Of a stretch of DNA of 64,000 bases, positions 56,231-64,000 are shown piece after piece. The stretch's first letter is position 1, and each line of letters starts with the position of its first letter. The notes beneath the pieces were generated by a model. That model was not told the origin of the DNA and ran no database searches. It worked only from the letters and a program-made list of their open reading frames with translations. Made by a program: the position numbers and the translations under genes. Source of the DNA: Polynucleobacter sp. JS-JIR-II-50 (GTDB taxonomy: Bacteria; Pseudomonadota; Gammaproteobacteria; Burkholderiales; Burkholderiaceae); NCBI RefSeq assembly GCF_018687895.1, contig NZ_CP061307.1, positions 1,571,948-1,635,947 of the forward strand, given 5' to 3'.

Positions 56231-56683
56231 ATGAAACTACACAAACTTATTTTGGCAGGTACGGCAACTGCTTTAGCAATTGGCGCAGGCGCGGCATTTG
56301 CTCAATTTCAAAGCGCAGAAAAAGCAGTTGACTATCGCGAGAGTGTTTTTACAGTAATGGGCACCCACTTTGGCCGCATTGGTGCAGTTGTCAAAGGCGA
56401 ACAACCTTACAACAAAGATGAGGTTGCCAAGAATGCTGCAATCGTAACTATGATGTCTACGCTCCCTTGGCAAGCTTTTGGTCCTGGTACCGAAGGCGGT
56501 AAAGCAAAGCCTGAGGTGTGGTCAGACAACGCCAAGTTCAAAGCTGCTGCAGAAAAAATGCAATTAGCTGTTATTGATCTCAATAAAGCCGCCCAGTCGG
56601 GCGACTTAGAAGGCATTAAAAAATCTTTTGGCGCGGCAGGATCAACCTGCAAAGGCTGCCATGACGACTTCAAAAAGAAATAA
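56231..56683 (+). CDS. Cytochrome c' (class II c-type cytochrome)
   Basis: 150 residues. Signal peptide ending AAFAQ, then a four-helix bundle with the heme site CKGCH at 140-144 near the C-terminus, the class II arrangement. KAVDYRESVFTVMGTHFGRIGAVV is the typical first helix. Cytochromes c' bind NO and other gases and help in nitrosative stress. GGAGAG precedes the ATG. Convergent with the cytochrome b561 gene, 17 bases away. Confidence 0.93.
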   Translation: MKLHKLILAGTATALAIGAGAAFAQFQSAEKAVDYRESVFTVMGTHFGRIGAVVKGEQPYNKDEVAKNAAIVTMMSTLPWQAFGPGTEGGKAKPEVWSDNAKFKAAAEKMQLAVIDLNKAAQSGDLEGIKKSFGAAGSTCKGCHDDFKKK

Positions 56684-56700
56684 ATAATTTTTATTGATCG

Positions 56701-57381
56701 TTATTTCGTAATTAAGTAACCGACTGCTACCGCAATCACACTTAACAGTAGCAAAGCGAAACTGCGCTGTAGCACCCCGTCCTTAGAGGCACGACCCAAG
56801 TCAGCAGGCAAGTATTTAGCCTCTTCACTTGGGTCGATTTCTTTGTCGCCACTAATCATTGGCTTAATTAGATTCTCACTTTTGAATTTCTTGTAATACC
56901 AAATTGCTGAGATGTGAATTGCAATCAGGGTATAAATCACCACTTGATTACCTTCGTGAATCTCCGATAAGAATGAAGATATCGAACCAGACACATATTT
57001 TGCTAGTGGTCCCTGAAAGGAGACTTCATCATCGACAAATAAGCCGGTGAGCACTTGAACGCATAAGACAAAAATAAGGGCAAATACGGAAATTGCACCA
57101 ATGGGGTTGTGCCCCAGAACGTGAGGTGAACTTCCACTTAAGTAATCAAAAATCGCTTTTTTAGTCGGCAAGAAAGAGGCAAAGCGCGCATGGGTGGATC
57201 CAACAAAACCCCAGATGATTCTGAAGATCAATAAGGTCAAAATGCTGTAACCGAAATAAGCATGCCATTGAATGAATTCATCACCCAAATTGATGGTCAC
57301 AAAGCTACCGGCTATACAAACCACCAGCAACCAATGAAATAAGCGGATTGGTAGATCCCATACTCGAATAATTTTCTTCAT
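56701..57381 (-). CDS. Cytochrome b561-type membrane cytochrome
   Basis: 226 residues with four to five helices. Heme ligand His residues are in DLPIRLFHWLLVV and IQWHAYFGYSILTLLIFRIIWGFVG; further His are in the VIYTLIAIHISAIWYY helix. The WGFVGSTHARF motif is typical of b-type diheme cytochromes that hand electrons from quinol to periplasmic c-type cytochromes or related acceptors. The convergent cytochrome c' gene is a plausible partner. Divergent from the MFS gene. Confidence 0.9.
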   Translation of the reverse strand: MKKIIRVWDLPIRLFHWLLVVCIAGSFVTINLGDEFIQWHAYFGYSILTLLIFRIIWGFVGSTHARFASFLPTKKAIFDYLSGSSPHVLGHNPIGAISVFALIFVLCVQVLTGLFVDDEVSFQGPLAKYVSGSISSFLSEIHEGNQVVIYTLIAIHISAIWYYKKFKSENLIKPMISGDKEIDPSEEAKYLPADLGRASKDGVLQRSFALLLLSVIAVAVGYLITK

Positions 57382-57424
57382 CCCTTAAGGATAATCCTCT
57401 TCTCCTCTAAAATGGAGGGAATTC

Positions 57425-58630
57425 ATGAATCCCGGCAAAGCCTTTAGAACCCTATTGCTGTATCGCGTTGGCGCAACCCTAAGCTATCAAATTACGATGG
57501 TAGCGGTGGGTTGGCATCTTTACGAAATTACTAATAGCGTAGTTTCACTTGGGTTGATTGGTCTCGCGGAGCTTGTTCCCTACTTTGCACTAGCTCTATA
57601 TTCAGGTCACGCGGTTGATCACTACTCCCGCAAATGGATTGCTGCAATCGCCTGCCTCATTCATATTGCGGTCGGGTTATTTTTAACGGTCATCGCGTTG
57701 GGCTGGCTTACACCTCCGATACCATTGATCTACACCGCAGTGGCATTTATTGGTATTGGGCGAGCCTTATTAAGACCTTCTTATCAAGCGCTTTTCGGAC
57801 AAATCATTCCGAGAGACCAACTGCCGCGTTACACAGCATATGCATCTTCGGCTTTTCAGATTTGCGTAGTAGCCGGCCCAGGATTAGGCGGACTCATGAT
57901 TGGCTTTGCTGGTCTTGAGTGGACATATCTGCTCGCCGCCTTCTGCGGGGCAGTCGGCTTATACGGAATCACTTTCATTACTGCTGTCCAAGAAAAAACG
58001 AGCGGTTTATCTAAACACTTTCTAAAAAGCTTTTTGGAAGGGTTTCATTACGTCAGAAAACATGAACTCATTTTGAGCATCATGGCACTTGATATGTTTG
58101 CCGTTCTCTTCGGGGGCGCAGTCTCTATTCTTCCAGCTTTTGTGAAGGAGGTACTCAATGCAGGCCCAGAAACTCTGGGGATATTACGTGCAGCGCCCGC
58201 GGCTGGAGCGGTACTTACTGGAATCTACCTAGCTCGGCGTCCTGTGCTGAACGACTCGGGAAAATATCTTCTAATGTCAGTGGCGGGATTTGGTGCGGCA
58301 ATTATTGCCTTTGGTATCTCCAGTAATTTATGGCTCTGCGCATTCTTTCTATTTATCTCCGGATGCTTTGACTCGATATCAGTGGTGATTCGGGGCAGCA
58401 TCATGCAGCTCACCACACCAGATCATATGCGCGGCAGAATTAGCGCCATTAACGGCATCTTCATTGGGTCGTCTAATGAATTGGGTGCACTTGAGTCTGG
58501 CATTGCTGCCAGCATGATCGGTTTAGTACCATCCATCGTATTTGGCGGAGTCGCGACAATTGCTATTGTCCTCATTACTTATCGACTCGCTCCGCACCTT
58601 GGCAAACTCCATCTGAAAGATATTTCTTAG
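57425..58630 (+). CDS. MFS transporter, exporter type
   Basis: 401 residues, 12 predicted helices. It begins FRTLLLYRVGATLSYQITMVAVGWHLYEIT, close to EntS/MFS_3-type exporters. The loop 2-3 region is DHYSRKWIAAIACL, and the helix 4-5 area is FIGIGRALLRPSYQALF. SD GGAGG lies 6 bases before the ATG. The EntS-like group exports siderophores or drugs, but no siderophore genes are near, so the substrate is unknown. Confidence 0.88.
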   Translation: MNPGKAFRTLLLYRVGATLSYQITMVAVGWHLYEITNSVVSLGLIGLAELVPYFALALYSGHAVDHYSRKWIAAIACLIHIAVGLFLTVIALGWLTPPIPLIYTAVAFIGIGRALLRPSYQALFGQIIPRDQLPRYTAYASSAFQICVVAGPGLGGLMIGFAGLEWTYLLAAFCGAVGLYGITFITAVQEKTSGLSKHFLKSFLEGFHYVRKHELILSIMALDMFAVLFGGAVSILPAFVKEVLNAGPETLGILRAAPAAGAVLTGIYLARRPVLNDSGKYLLMSVAGFGAAIIAFGISSNLWLCAFFLFISGCFDSISVVIRGSIMQLTTPDHMRGRISAINGIFIGSSNELGALESGIAASMIGLVPSIVFGGVATIAIVLITYRLAPHLGKLHLKDIS

Positions 58631-58651
58631 TAGCAACAAAACAACTTATTG

Positions 58652-59593
58652 CTATTTAATTACAGGAAGATCTTTCTGAATAATCTTCAGGCCAGCACGC
58701 AACGCCTCTTGATAGCGCTCACGTTCAGCCTTAATCGTTTCGGCAGTCCAGGTGAAGAAACCTTCACCAGTTTTCATACCAAACTTGCCACTAGCAATGC
58801 GATCACTCAAGCACTTCGCTATCGTTGGTGAGTTATTTAAGGTTGGGTAAATGGTTGTACCTCCAGCACCATGCACCTCAAGGCCAGCATGATCTCGCTG
58901 CATTGCTGGGCCTGCCGCGATGTAGCGAAAGCCAAAACCAAAACGAACAGCCTTATCAATATCTTCTGGTGTACAGATACCCTCATCAACCATTGAAAAA
59001 GCCTCACGTGATAAAGCATGCTGCAAACGATTAGCCAAAAACCCTGGCAGATCTTTTTTCACAGTAACAGGCACCATGCCACACGCTGTCATTAAACGTG
59101 AGAGGCTTTCACCCACCATTGGCGAAGTCTTTGCGCCATATACCACCTCTACACAAGGTACTAAATGAGCAGGCATAAAGAAATGCAAGCCAATCATGCG
59201 GGCCGCTGTTTTTAGGCCGTTGGCAATTTCACTAATTGGGAAACTCGTACTATTGCTCGCCAATACCGCCTCAGGCTTTGCATATTTTTCCAACTTAGCA
59301 AATAGCTCTCGCTTGATGTCTAAACGCTCAGGCACACACTCAATCACCAAATCAATATCAGACCAATCCACTTCTTCGAGCGAACCGGCCACAGACAGTA
59401 AATGAATCCGATGCTCATAACCGAGATCTGCCATGGTGCTTGCAAAGTAATCCGGCAGGAGGGCTCGTCGCTCTGTAGTTGGTTCAACCACCTGGACCGC
59501 ACAGCCACCACGTGCACAAACGGCTGCAACGTCTGCGCCCATAGTGCCGCCACCGACGATAACTACCTTGGTTTCAGCTGGGGTAAATAACAT
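58652..59593 (-). CDS. 3-hydroxyacyl-CoA dehydrogenase family protein
   Basis: 313 residues. NAD-binding VVIVGGGTMGADVAAVCA at about 10-27, DLVIECVPERLDIKRELF, SNSTSFPISEIA, and GLHFFMPAHLVPCVEVV with the catalytic His-Glu region, then the C-terminal dimer domain (GFLANRLQHALSREAF, GFRYIAAGPAMQRDHAGL). The size fits a single-function enzyme. The C-terminal sequence style also occurs in L-gulonate or carnitine dehydrogenase relatives, so the substrate may be a free hydroxyacid. It is divergent from the hydroxyacid dehydrogenase gene next to it. Confidence 0.88.
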   Translation of the reverse strand: MLFTPAETKVVIVGGGTMGADVAAVCARGGCAVQVVEPTTERRALLPDYFASTMADLGYEHRIHLLSVAGSLEEVDWSDIDLVIECVPERLDIKRELFAKLEKYAKPEAVLASNSTSFPISEIANGLKTAARMIGLHFFMPAHLVPCVEVVYGAKTSPMVGESLSRLMTACGMVPVTVKKDLPGFLANRLQHALSREAFSMVDEGICTPEDIDKAVRFGFGFRYIAAGPAMQRDHAGLEVHGAGGTTIYPTLNNSPTIAKCLSDRIASGKFGMKTGEGFFTWTAETIKAERERYQEALRAGLKIIQKDLPVIK

Positions 59594-59677
59594 GAATACT
59601 CTCCTAAAAGGGGAGGACTTTTTCTGAAAAATCCTCTTACAATGGGGTCATTATTTCAATAAAAAAGTTAGTGAGAC

Positions 59678-60607
59678 ATGATCCCCGTCAATTCGGTGCT
59701 ACAGGTCGGCCATTTCCCTGAAATTATGCAGGCAGAAATAGATCGACGCTTTACCCCTTTTCACCATCCCGATCCTCAAGCGCCCGCTCCTGCCGGAAAC
59801 TTTCAGGCGATTTTGATTCGCTCCAATACCAAGCTTCCCGAGGCCCTAGTTAAACAGATCTCCAGTATTCGTATGGTTGCCACTTGTGGGGTTGGCTATG
59901 ACAACCTTCCTTTGGCTTACCTCAAAGAACAAGGGATTAAAGCAAGCAACACCCCTGGCGTCCTAAACGATGCCGTATGCGAACTGGCCATTGGCATGAT
60001 GCTAGCCCTACTGCGCCAACTGCCCGAGGCTCAGGAATACGTCAAAAGTACCGCTTGGTCAAAAGCACCCTTTAGGCTCACCACCACCCTGGCCGGTAAA
60101 AAAGTGGGTATCGCTGGCATGGGTCGTATTGGGCAAGACCTGGCTAAACGATTAGAGCCGTTCAAAGTTGAGATTGCGTATTCAGGACCCAATAAAAAAT
60201 CTTTGCCATACACCTACTATCCAGATGTTCAAGAATTAGCCAAGGCCTGCGACATCCTATTTTTGGCTTGCCCAGCAACCCCCGATACAGACAATATGAT
60301 TAATGCCAAGGTTCTAGAAGCCTTGGGTCAATCGGGATATTTAATCAATATTGCCCGCGGAAGTGTAGTCGATGAGGGAGCGCTTTTATATGCACTGCAA
60401 CATAAAAAGATTGCGGGTGCAGCCTTAGATGTTTTTGAGAACGAACCTAACCCAAGTCATGAATTTTTAACACTTGATAATGTATTGTTAACACCGCACA
60501 TTGGGAGTGCTACCTCGGAAACGCGGATAGCCATGACCAACTTAGCCGTAGATAATTTAGAAGCCTTCTTTAACCAACAAACACTTCCATCTGAAGTAAA
60601 TAACTAA
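59678..60607 (+). CDS. D-2-hydroxyacid dehydrogenase (glyoxylate/hydroxypyruvate reductase-like)
   Basis: 309 residues. VATCGVGYDNLPLAYLKEQGI, the Rossmann motif VGIAGMGRIGQDLAKRL at about 147, catalytic Arg in INIARGSVVDEGAL, Glu in DVFENEPNP and His in LLTPHIGSAT. The pattern is that of glyoxylate/hydroxypyruvate reductases. It is followed after 13 bases by a DapA-type lyase and a TAXI-TRAP transporter, so it likely reduces an oxo acid made in that pathway. Confidence 0.92.
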   Translation: MIPVNSVLQVGHFPEIMQAEIDRRFTPFHHPDPQAPAPAGNFQAILIRSNTKLPEALVKQISSIRMVATCGVGYDNLPLAYLKEQGIKASNTPGVLNDAVCELAIGMMLALLRQLPEAQEYVKSTAWSKAPFRLTTTLAGKKVGIAGMGRIGQDLAKRLEPFKVEIAYSGPNKKSLPYTYYPDVQELAKACDILFLACPATPDTDNMINAKVLEALGQSGYLINIARGSVVDEGALLYALQHKKIAGAALDVFENEPNPSHEFLTLDNVLLTPHIGSATSETRIAMTNLAVDNLEAFFNQQTLPSEVNN

Positions 60608-60620
60608 AAACGGAGCCAGC

Positions 60621-61547
60621 ATGACGATTTCTCTGCACCCTTCCACCTTGCCAGCGGTGTTATCCCCTGTCATCACCCCATTTAAGGCAGACGGTAGTCC
60701 AGATGCTCCTAAGTTATTAAAGCAATGCCAATGGCTAGAAGCTAATGGTGTTGGGCAGGCTATCTTTGGCACGAATTCAGAAGCAAACTCGATGTCTGCT
60801 CCGCAGAAGATGAGCACCTTAACAGCATTAGTAGAAGGCGGATTAAAGCCTGAGCACTTGATGCCAGGTACCGGCGCCACATCGATTGATGCGACCGTGA
60901 ATATGACGCGTCATGCAGTTAACCATAAGTGCGCGGGTGTATTAATGTTGCCACCGTTCTATTACAAAGACGTTACTGATGATGGTCTATTTGCCTATTT
61001 TTCTGAAGTGATTCAAAAGGTAGGTAGCGCAGCTCTACAGATCTATATCTACAACATTCCACCGGTTACTAAAGTGAACTTAAGCCTCTCTTTGCTTGAG
61101 CGCTTAGCAAAAGAATATCCAAAGACAGTTGTGGGCATGAAAGACAGCTCTGGCGATTGGTCTTATACGGAATCAGTCATTAAATTATTAGCTCCTTCAG
61201 GCTTTCGCGTCTATGCAGGTAGCGAAGTATTCCTCATGCGTGCCTTGCGCGCTGGCGGTGTTGGCTGTATCTCCGCTACTGCCAACGTCAATCCAAAAGC
61301 GATTGCTGATTTGGCGGCGAACTGGAAAGAATCGAATGCCGATGATCGTCAAGCAAGCCTGGATCAAGTACGTGGAATTTTTGCCAAGTATCAAATGATT
61401 GCGGGCATGAAGACTGCCGTAGCCCACTACACCAAGGATTCTGAGTGGCTCAGAGTACGTCCACCATTGATGCAGTTAAGCGCTGAGCAACAAGCGCAAC
61501 TGCTCGGCGAGCTGAAAGCGATTAACTTCAGCATGCCAGGCCTGTAA
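60621..61547 (+). CDS. DapA/NanA-type class I lyase or aldolase
   Basis: 308 residues, TIM barrel. The Schiff-base Lys is in TVVGMKDSSGDWSY, the Tyr in IYIYNIPPVTKV. DapA's GTTGE motif is replaced by GTNSEAN, and the Arg that binds the dicarboxylate in true DapA (YNVPxR) is absent. It is therefore not the lysine enzyme. It more likely cleaves or forms a pyruvate-derived oxo acid like KDG or NAL enzymes. ACGGAG precedes the ATG. It sits between a hydroxyacid dehydrogenase and the TAXI receptor. Confidence 0.88.
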   Translation: MTISLHPSTLPAVLSPVITPFKADGSPDAPKLLKQCQWLEANGVGQAIFGTNSEANSMSAPQKMSTLTALVEGGLKPEHLMPGTGATSIDATVNMTRHAVNHKCAGVLMLPPFYYKDVTDDGLFAYFSEVIQKVGSAALQIYIYNIPPVTKVNLSLSLLERLAKEYPKTVVGMKDSSGDWSYTESVIKLLAPSGFRVYAGSEVFLMRALRAGGVGCISATANVNPKAIADLAANWKESNADDRQASLDQVRGIFAKYQMIAGMKTAVAHYTKDSEWLRVRPPLMQLSAEQQAQLLGELKAINFSMPGL

Positions 61548-61580
61548 TTTCAAAATATAAAAATTCATTAGGAGACAACA

Positions 61581-62531
61581 ATGAAACTACTCAAAATCAT
61601 TGCCTTATCGCTTAGCCTTCTTTGCGCGAGTGTTAGTGCGCAAAACATCTCTATCGCAACTGGCGGCACAGGTGGCGTCTACTATCCGATGGGTGGTGGT
61701 CTTGCTTCCGTTCTCTCAAGCAAGGTGCCTGGAATGTCTGCCACTGCAGAAGTGACCGGGGGCTCGGTAGATAACTTAAATCTCATCGGTACTGGCAAGC
61801 CATATGTTGGCTTCTCCATGGCAGATGCTGCTAAAGATGCCCAGATTGGCGAAGGTAAGTTTGCTGGCAAAAAAGTAGATTTACGCACCCTGGTAGTTCT
61901 TTACCCAAACCTGATGCACGTAGTAACTGTTGATTCCACCGGCATCAAGTCTATGAAAGACCTCAAGGGCAAGCGCATTAGTACTGGCGCCCCTGGTAGC
62001 GCAACAGAAGTGATGGCCTTTCGTTTATTAGAGGCTGCTGGTCTTGATAAAGATAAGGATGTAAAGCGTGAGCGTTTAAGCGTAGCTGAATCTGTGAACG
62101 CCGTGAAAGACCGCAAGATTGACGCCTTCTTCTGGGTGGGTGGCCTGCCTACTGCAGCTGTAACTGACTTGGCCAATAGTCCTGGCATGAAAATTGTTAT
62201 GGTGGATACCTCTGATGAGGTGCCCATCATGAATAAGAAATATGGCAATCTATATTTCACGACCGTGATTCCTAAAGCCATGTATAGCGGTATGGCTAAA
62301 GACAATAAGGTTGCAGCTGTTGCCAATATCTTAGTAGTCAACGCCAATATGCCTGATGATCAAGCTTATAAGATTGTCAAAACCATATTTGACAATAAAC
62401 TTGATCTGGTTCGCACGCATCAGGAATACATGAACGTCAGCCTGGAAAACCAAAAAACAAAATCAACACCAGTTGATTTTCATCCAGGGGCACTTAAGTA
62501 CTTTAAAGAAAAGAACGTCAAACTCAATTAA
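61581..62531 (+). CDS. TAXI family TRAP transporter receptor
   Basis: 316 residues. Signal peptide ending SVSAQ. The TAXI domain shows ISIATGGTGGVYYPMGGGLASVL, TGGSVDNLNLIGTGKP, and SMKDLKGKRISTGAPGSATEVMAF, all typical. It binds a carboxylate such as glutamate or a related acid for the fused TRAP permease encoded next. AGGAGA lies 5 bases before the ATG. A terminator-like hairpin separates it from the permease gene, a frequent arrangement to make more receptor than permease. Confidence 0.94.
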   Translation: MKLLKIIALSLSLLCASVSAQNISIATGGTGGVYYPMGGGLASVLSSKVPGMSATAEVTGGSVDNLNLIGTGKPYVGFSMADAAKDAQIGEGKFAGKKVDLRTLVVLYPNLMHVVTVDSTGIKSMKDLKGKRISTGAPGSATEVMAFRLLEAAGLDKDKDVKRERLSVAESVNAVKDRKIDAFFWVGGLPTAAVTDLANSPGMKIVMVDTSDEVPIMNKKYGNLYFTTVIPKAMYSGMAKDNKVAAVANILVVNANMPDDQAYKIVKTIFDNKLDLVRTHQEYMNVSLENQKTKSTPVDFHPGALKYFKEKNVKLN

Positions 62532-62547
62532 GTTGATGCTTGTATTG

Positions 62548-62576
62548 GGGGTGAGTCAGTCTCACCCCTTTCGTTT
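62548..62576 (+). terminator. Attenuating terminator between TAXI receptor and permease genes
   Basis: GGGGTGAG and CTCACCCC form an 8-bp stem around a 5-base loop, followed by TTTCGTTTT, 16 bases after the receptor stop. Confidence 0.75.
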
Positions 62577-62629
62577 TACGGTAGTGAAAAAATAAAGCAG
62601 TACATAAAAATAAATATAGAGGTTGAGAC

Positions 62630-64000
62630 ATGAATCAAAACGTTATTGACAACGAAACCCAAGAAAAACTAGATGCCTTCATTAAGCAAGAGGAAGGTGA
62701 TTCAAATGATTACAAAGGCTTGCTAGCCAAATTCATCACCCTTGTGGCGGTAGGCATGTCGCTCTTTCACTTATATGCCGCATATTCGATTGTGCCAACG
62801 CAAGAGTTGCGCGTCATACACGTTGCTCTGGTTTTATTTCTAGTATTCCTAAGCTTCCCCATCGCGGCTCGCTTTAAAAACAGGCTTATGCCTTGGGATA
62901 TTGTCTGCGCACTTATCTCGGTAGCCATCGCGTATTACATTCTGAGTGGTGGCGACGACTTTATGGATCGCAACACTGCGCCCAACTCTACCGATGTCAT
63001 GGTGGGTATTGCATTAATTCTTTTGATCTTAGAAAGCGTTCGCAGAACCAATGGCATGATCTTGGTTACAGTAACAGTCCTGTTTCTGCTCTACGCATTG
63101 TTTGGCAACTACTTACCAGCACCGTGGACTCATAAAGGCTATGGTCTTGATCGTCTAGTGGGGTATATGTATATGACCCTCGAGGGCATCTATGGCACTG
63201 CCGTTGATGTTTCTGCAACCCTCATTATTCTCTTTACCATCTTCGGCGCTTTCTTGCAATTTACTGGCGCAGGAAAGTTCTTTATTGATTTCTCATTCGC
63301 GGCAATGGGTGGAAAATCTTCTGGGGTTGGCAGAACTATTGTGATGTCCTCCTTTCTATTGGGCGGACCATCAGGATCCGGTGTAGCCACAACGGTTACC
63401 GTGGGCTCAGTTGCAGCCCCCATGTTGGATAAAGTAGGTTACGAGAAAAATGCTGCCGGCGGCCTTTTGGCAGCAGGCGGTCTTGGCGCAATTATCTCGC
63501 CTCCAGTACTGGGCGCAGCTGCATTCTTGATTGCAGATTTTCTCAAGATCTCCTATTTAGATGTATTGCTGATGGCAACCATCCCAACTATCCTTTTTTA
63601 TCTTGGCTTATTTGTGATGGTCGAAATTGATGTACGCAAATATGGCATGAAAAACATTCACTTTGAGTCTGCTGAAACAGCCTGGCAACTCACTAAGAAA
63701 TACTGGTTTCACTTTTTCTCCCTCATCTCCATTGTGGTGTTTATGTTGATGGGCTTCTCTCCTGTCATGTCCGTATTCTGGGCGACAGTAGTTTCGGCTT
63801 TATCAAGCATATTGCGTGAAGATACCGCCATCATTCCTTGGGCATGGTTTAAAGGCAAGGAACCCATTCTCTCTGGCCTATACAACTCCAACCTGACTAA
63901 GGCACTTGCAACTGGTTCAACTGGTGTCTTGGCTATTGCTGCCACCTGTGCTGGTGCCGGCCTGATTGTGGGTACCGTTACCCTGACCGGTCTTGGCCTG
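62630..64000 (+). CDS. TRAP transporter fused permease (DctQM type), cut by window end
   Basis: At least 457 residues; the frame is open to the last base. It begins MNQNVIDNETQEKLDAFIK, with GAGG 9 bases before the ATG. The N-terminal membrane helices correspond to the small DctQ-like part and the rest to the large DctM-like part (IVMSSFLLGGPSGSGVATTVTVGS, AAGGLLAAGGLGAIISPPVLGA). The fused form is characteristic of TAXI-TRAP systems and matches the TAXI receptor upstream. The missing C-terminus should be roughly 200 or more residues. Confidence 0.93.
   Translation, partial: MNQNVIDNETQEKLDAFIKQEEGDSNDYKGLLAKFITLVAVGMSLFHLYAAYSIVPTQELRVIHVALVLFLVFLSFPIAARFKNRLMPWDIVCALISVAIAYYILSGGDDFMDRNTAPNSTDVMVGIALILLILESVRRTNGMILVTVTVLFLLYALFGNYLPAPWTHKGYGLDRLVGYMYMTLEGIYGTAVDVSATLIILFTIFGAFLQFTGAGKFFIDFSFAAMGGKSSGVGRTIVMSSFLLGGPSGSGVATTVTVGSVAAPMLDKVGYEKNAAGGLLAAGGLGAIISPPVLGAAAFLIADFLKISYLDVLLMATIPTILFYLGLFVMVEIDVRKYGMKNIHFESAETAWQLTKKYWFHFFSLISIVVFMLMGFSPVMSVFWATVVSALSSILREDTAIIPWAWFKGKEPILSGLYNSNLTKALATGSTGVLAIAATCAGAGLIVGTVTLTGLGL

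Noticed and set aside
61901..62347. 148-codon minus-strand frame
   Set aside because: Antisense shadow of the TAXI receptor gene.
1..64000. CRISPR arrays, prophage, insertion sequences, tRNA or rRNA genes
   Set aside because: No spaced direct repeats, transposase or phage genes, and no cloverleaf other than the tRNA-like end of tmRNA were seen.

Overview
The window looks like core chromosome of a small-genome, relatively AT-rich betaproteobacterium of the Burkholderiaceae. The gene order gyrA-serC-pheA-hisC-tyrA-aroA-cmk-rpsA-ihfB-lapB-ugd-hldE1-hldD-comEA-cysM, the rpsP-rimM-trmD-rplS block, the many orphan TctC/Bug solute receptors and the modest GC content for this class together point to a Polynucleobacter-like freshwater bacterium. 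This is inference from gene content and order; no 16S gene is present. I see no prophage, insertion sequence, CRISPR array or tRNA gene. No intergenic gap exceeds about 300 bases.

Layout. 1-3.0 kb (minus): a TauE/SafE permease cut by the window edge, an Nramp metal transporter and an orphan TRAP receptor. 3.0-9.7 kb: housekeeping genes (pmbA, mogA, orn, an M48 protease, rsgA, a CobD/CbiB-like membrane protein, a CoA pyrophosphatase). 9.7-11.9 kb (minus): the rpsP-rimM-trmD-rplS ribosome block. 12.2-13.2 kb: a META-domain lipoprotein and an unknown membrane protein. 13.2-19.4 kb (minus): a fatty acid oxidation operon (deacetylase, acyl-CoA ligase, EtfBA, acyl-CoA dehydrogenase). 19.5-22.1 kb: mltB, cysM, comEA. 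22.2-38.0 kb (minus): LPS heptose genes, lapB, ihfB, rpsA and the aromatic amino acid/serine supraoperon led by gyrA. 38.2-40.7 kb (plus): an OmpA-family protein, ubiG, gph and tmRNA.

From 40.7 kb the content becomes more accessory. A compact iron/heme uptake locus holds a TonB-dependent receptor, a hemP gene with no ATG start, and a TonB-like protein. It is followed by a methyltransferase, pirin, a CMD-family protein and a Bug receptor. At 47.5-53.9 kb a plus-strand run carries a tRNA-hydroxylase-like rhodanese, two more Bug receptors, an MmgE/PrpD protein, a 2-hydroxyacid dehydrogenase and a split chromate-type transporter. It reads as an organic acid uptake and catabolism unit. At 53.9-58.6 kb lie crcB, a LigB-type dioxygenase, two very small proteins, a site-2 protease, cytochrome c', cytochrome b561 and an MFS exporter. 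The last block, 58.6-64.0 kb, pairs a 3-hydroxyacyl-CoA dehydrogenase-family enzyme, a hydroxyacid dehydrogenase and a DapA/NanA-type aldolase with a TAXI-TRAP transporter whose permease runs off the end.

I found no convincing new defence or mobile system. The most interesting items are the hidden hemP, a repeated sequence element in front of both the receptor and the tonB gene, several genes whose -10 box sits directly before the start codon (candidate leaderless mRNAs), RNA hairpins in the rpsP-rimM and cmk-rpsA gaps, the missing lapA, and the two organic acid loci of unknown substrate.
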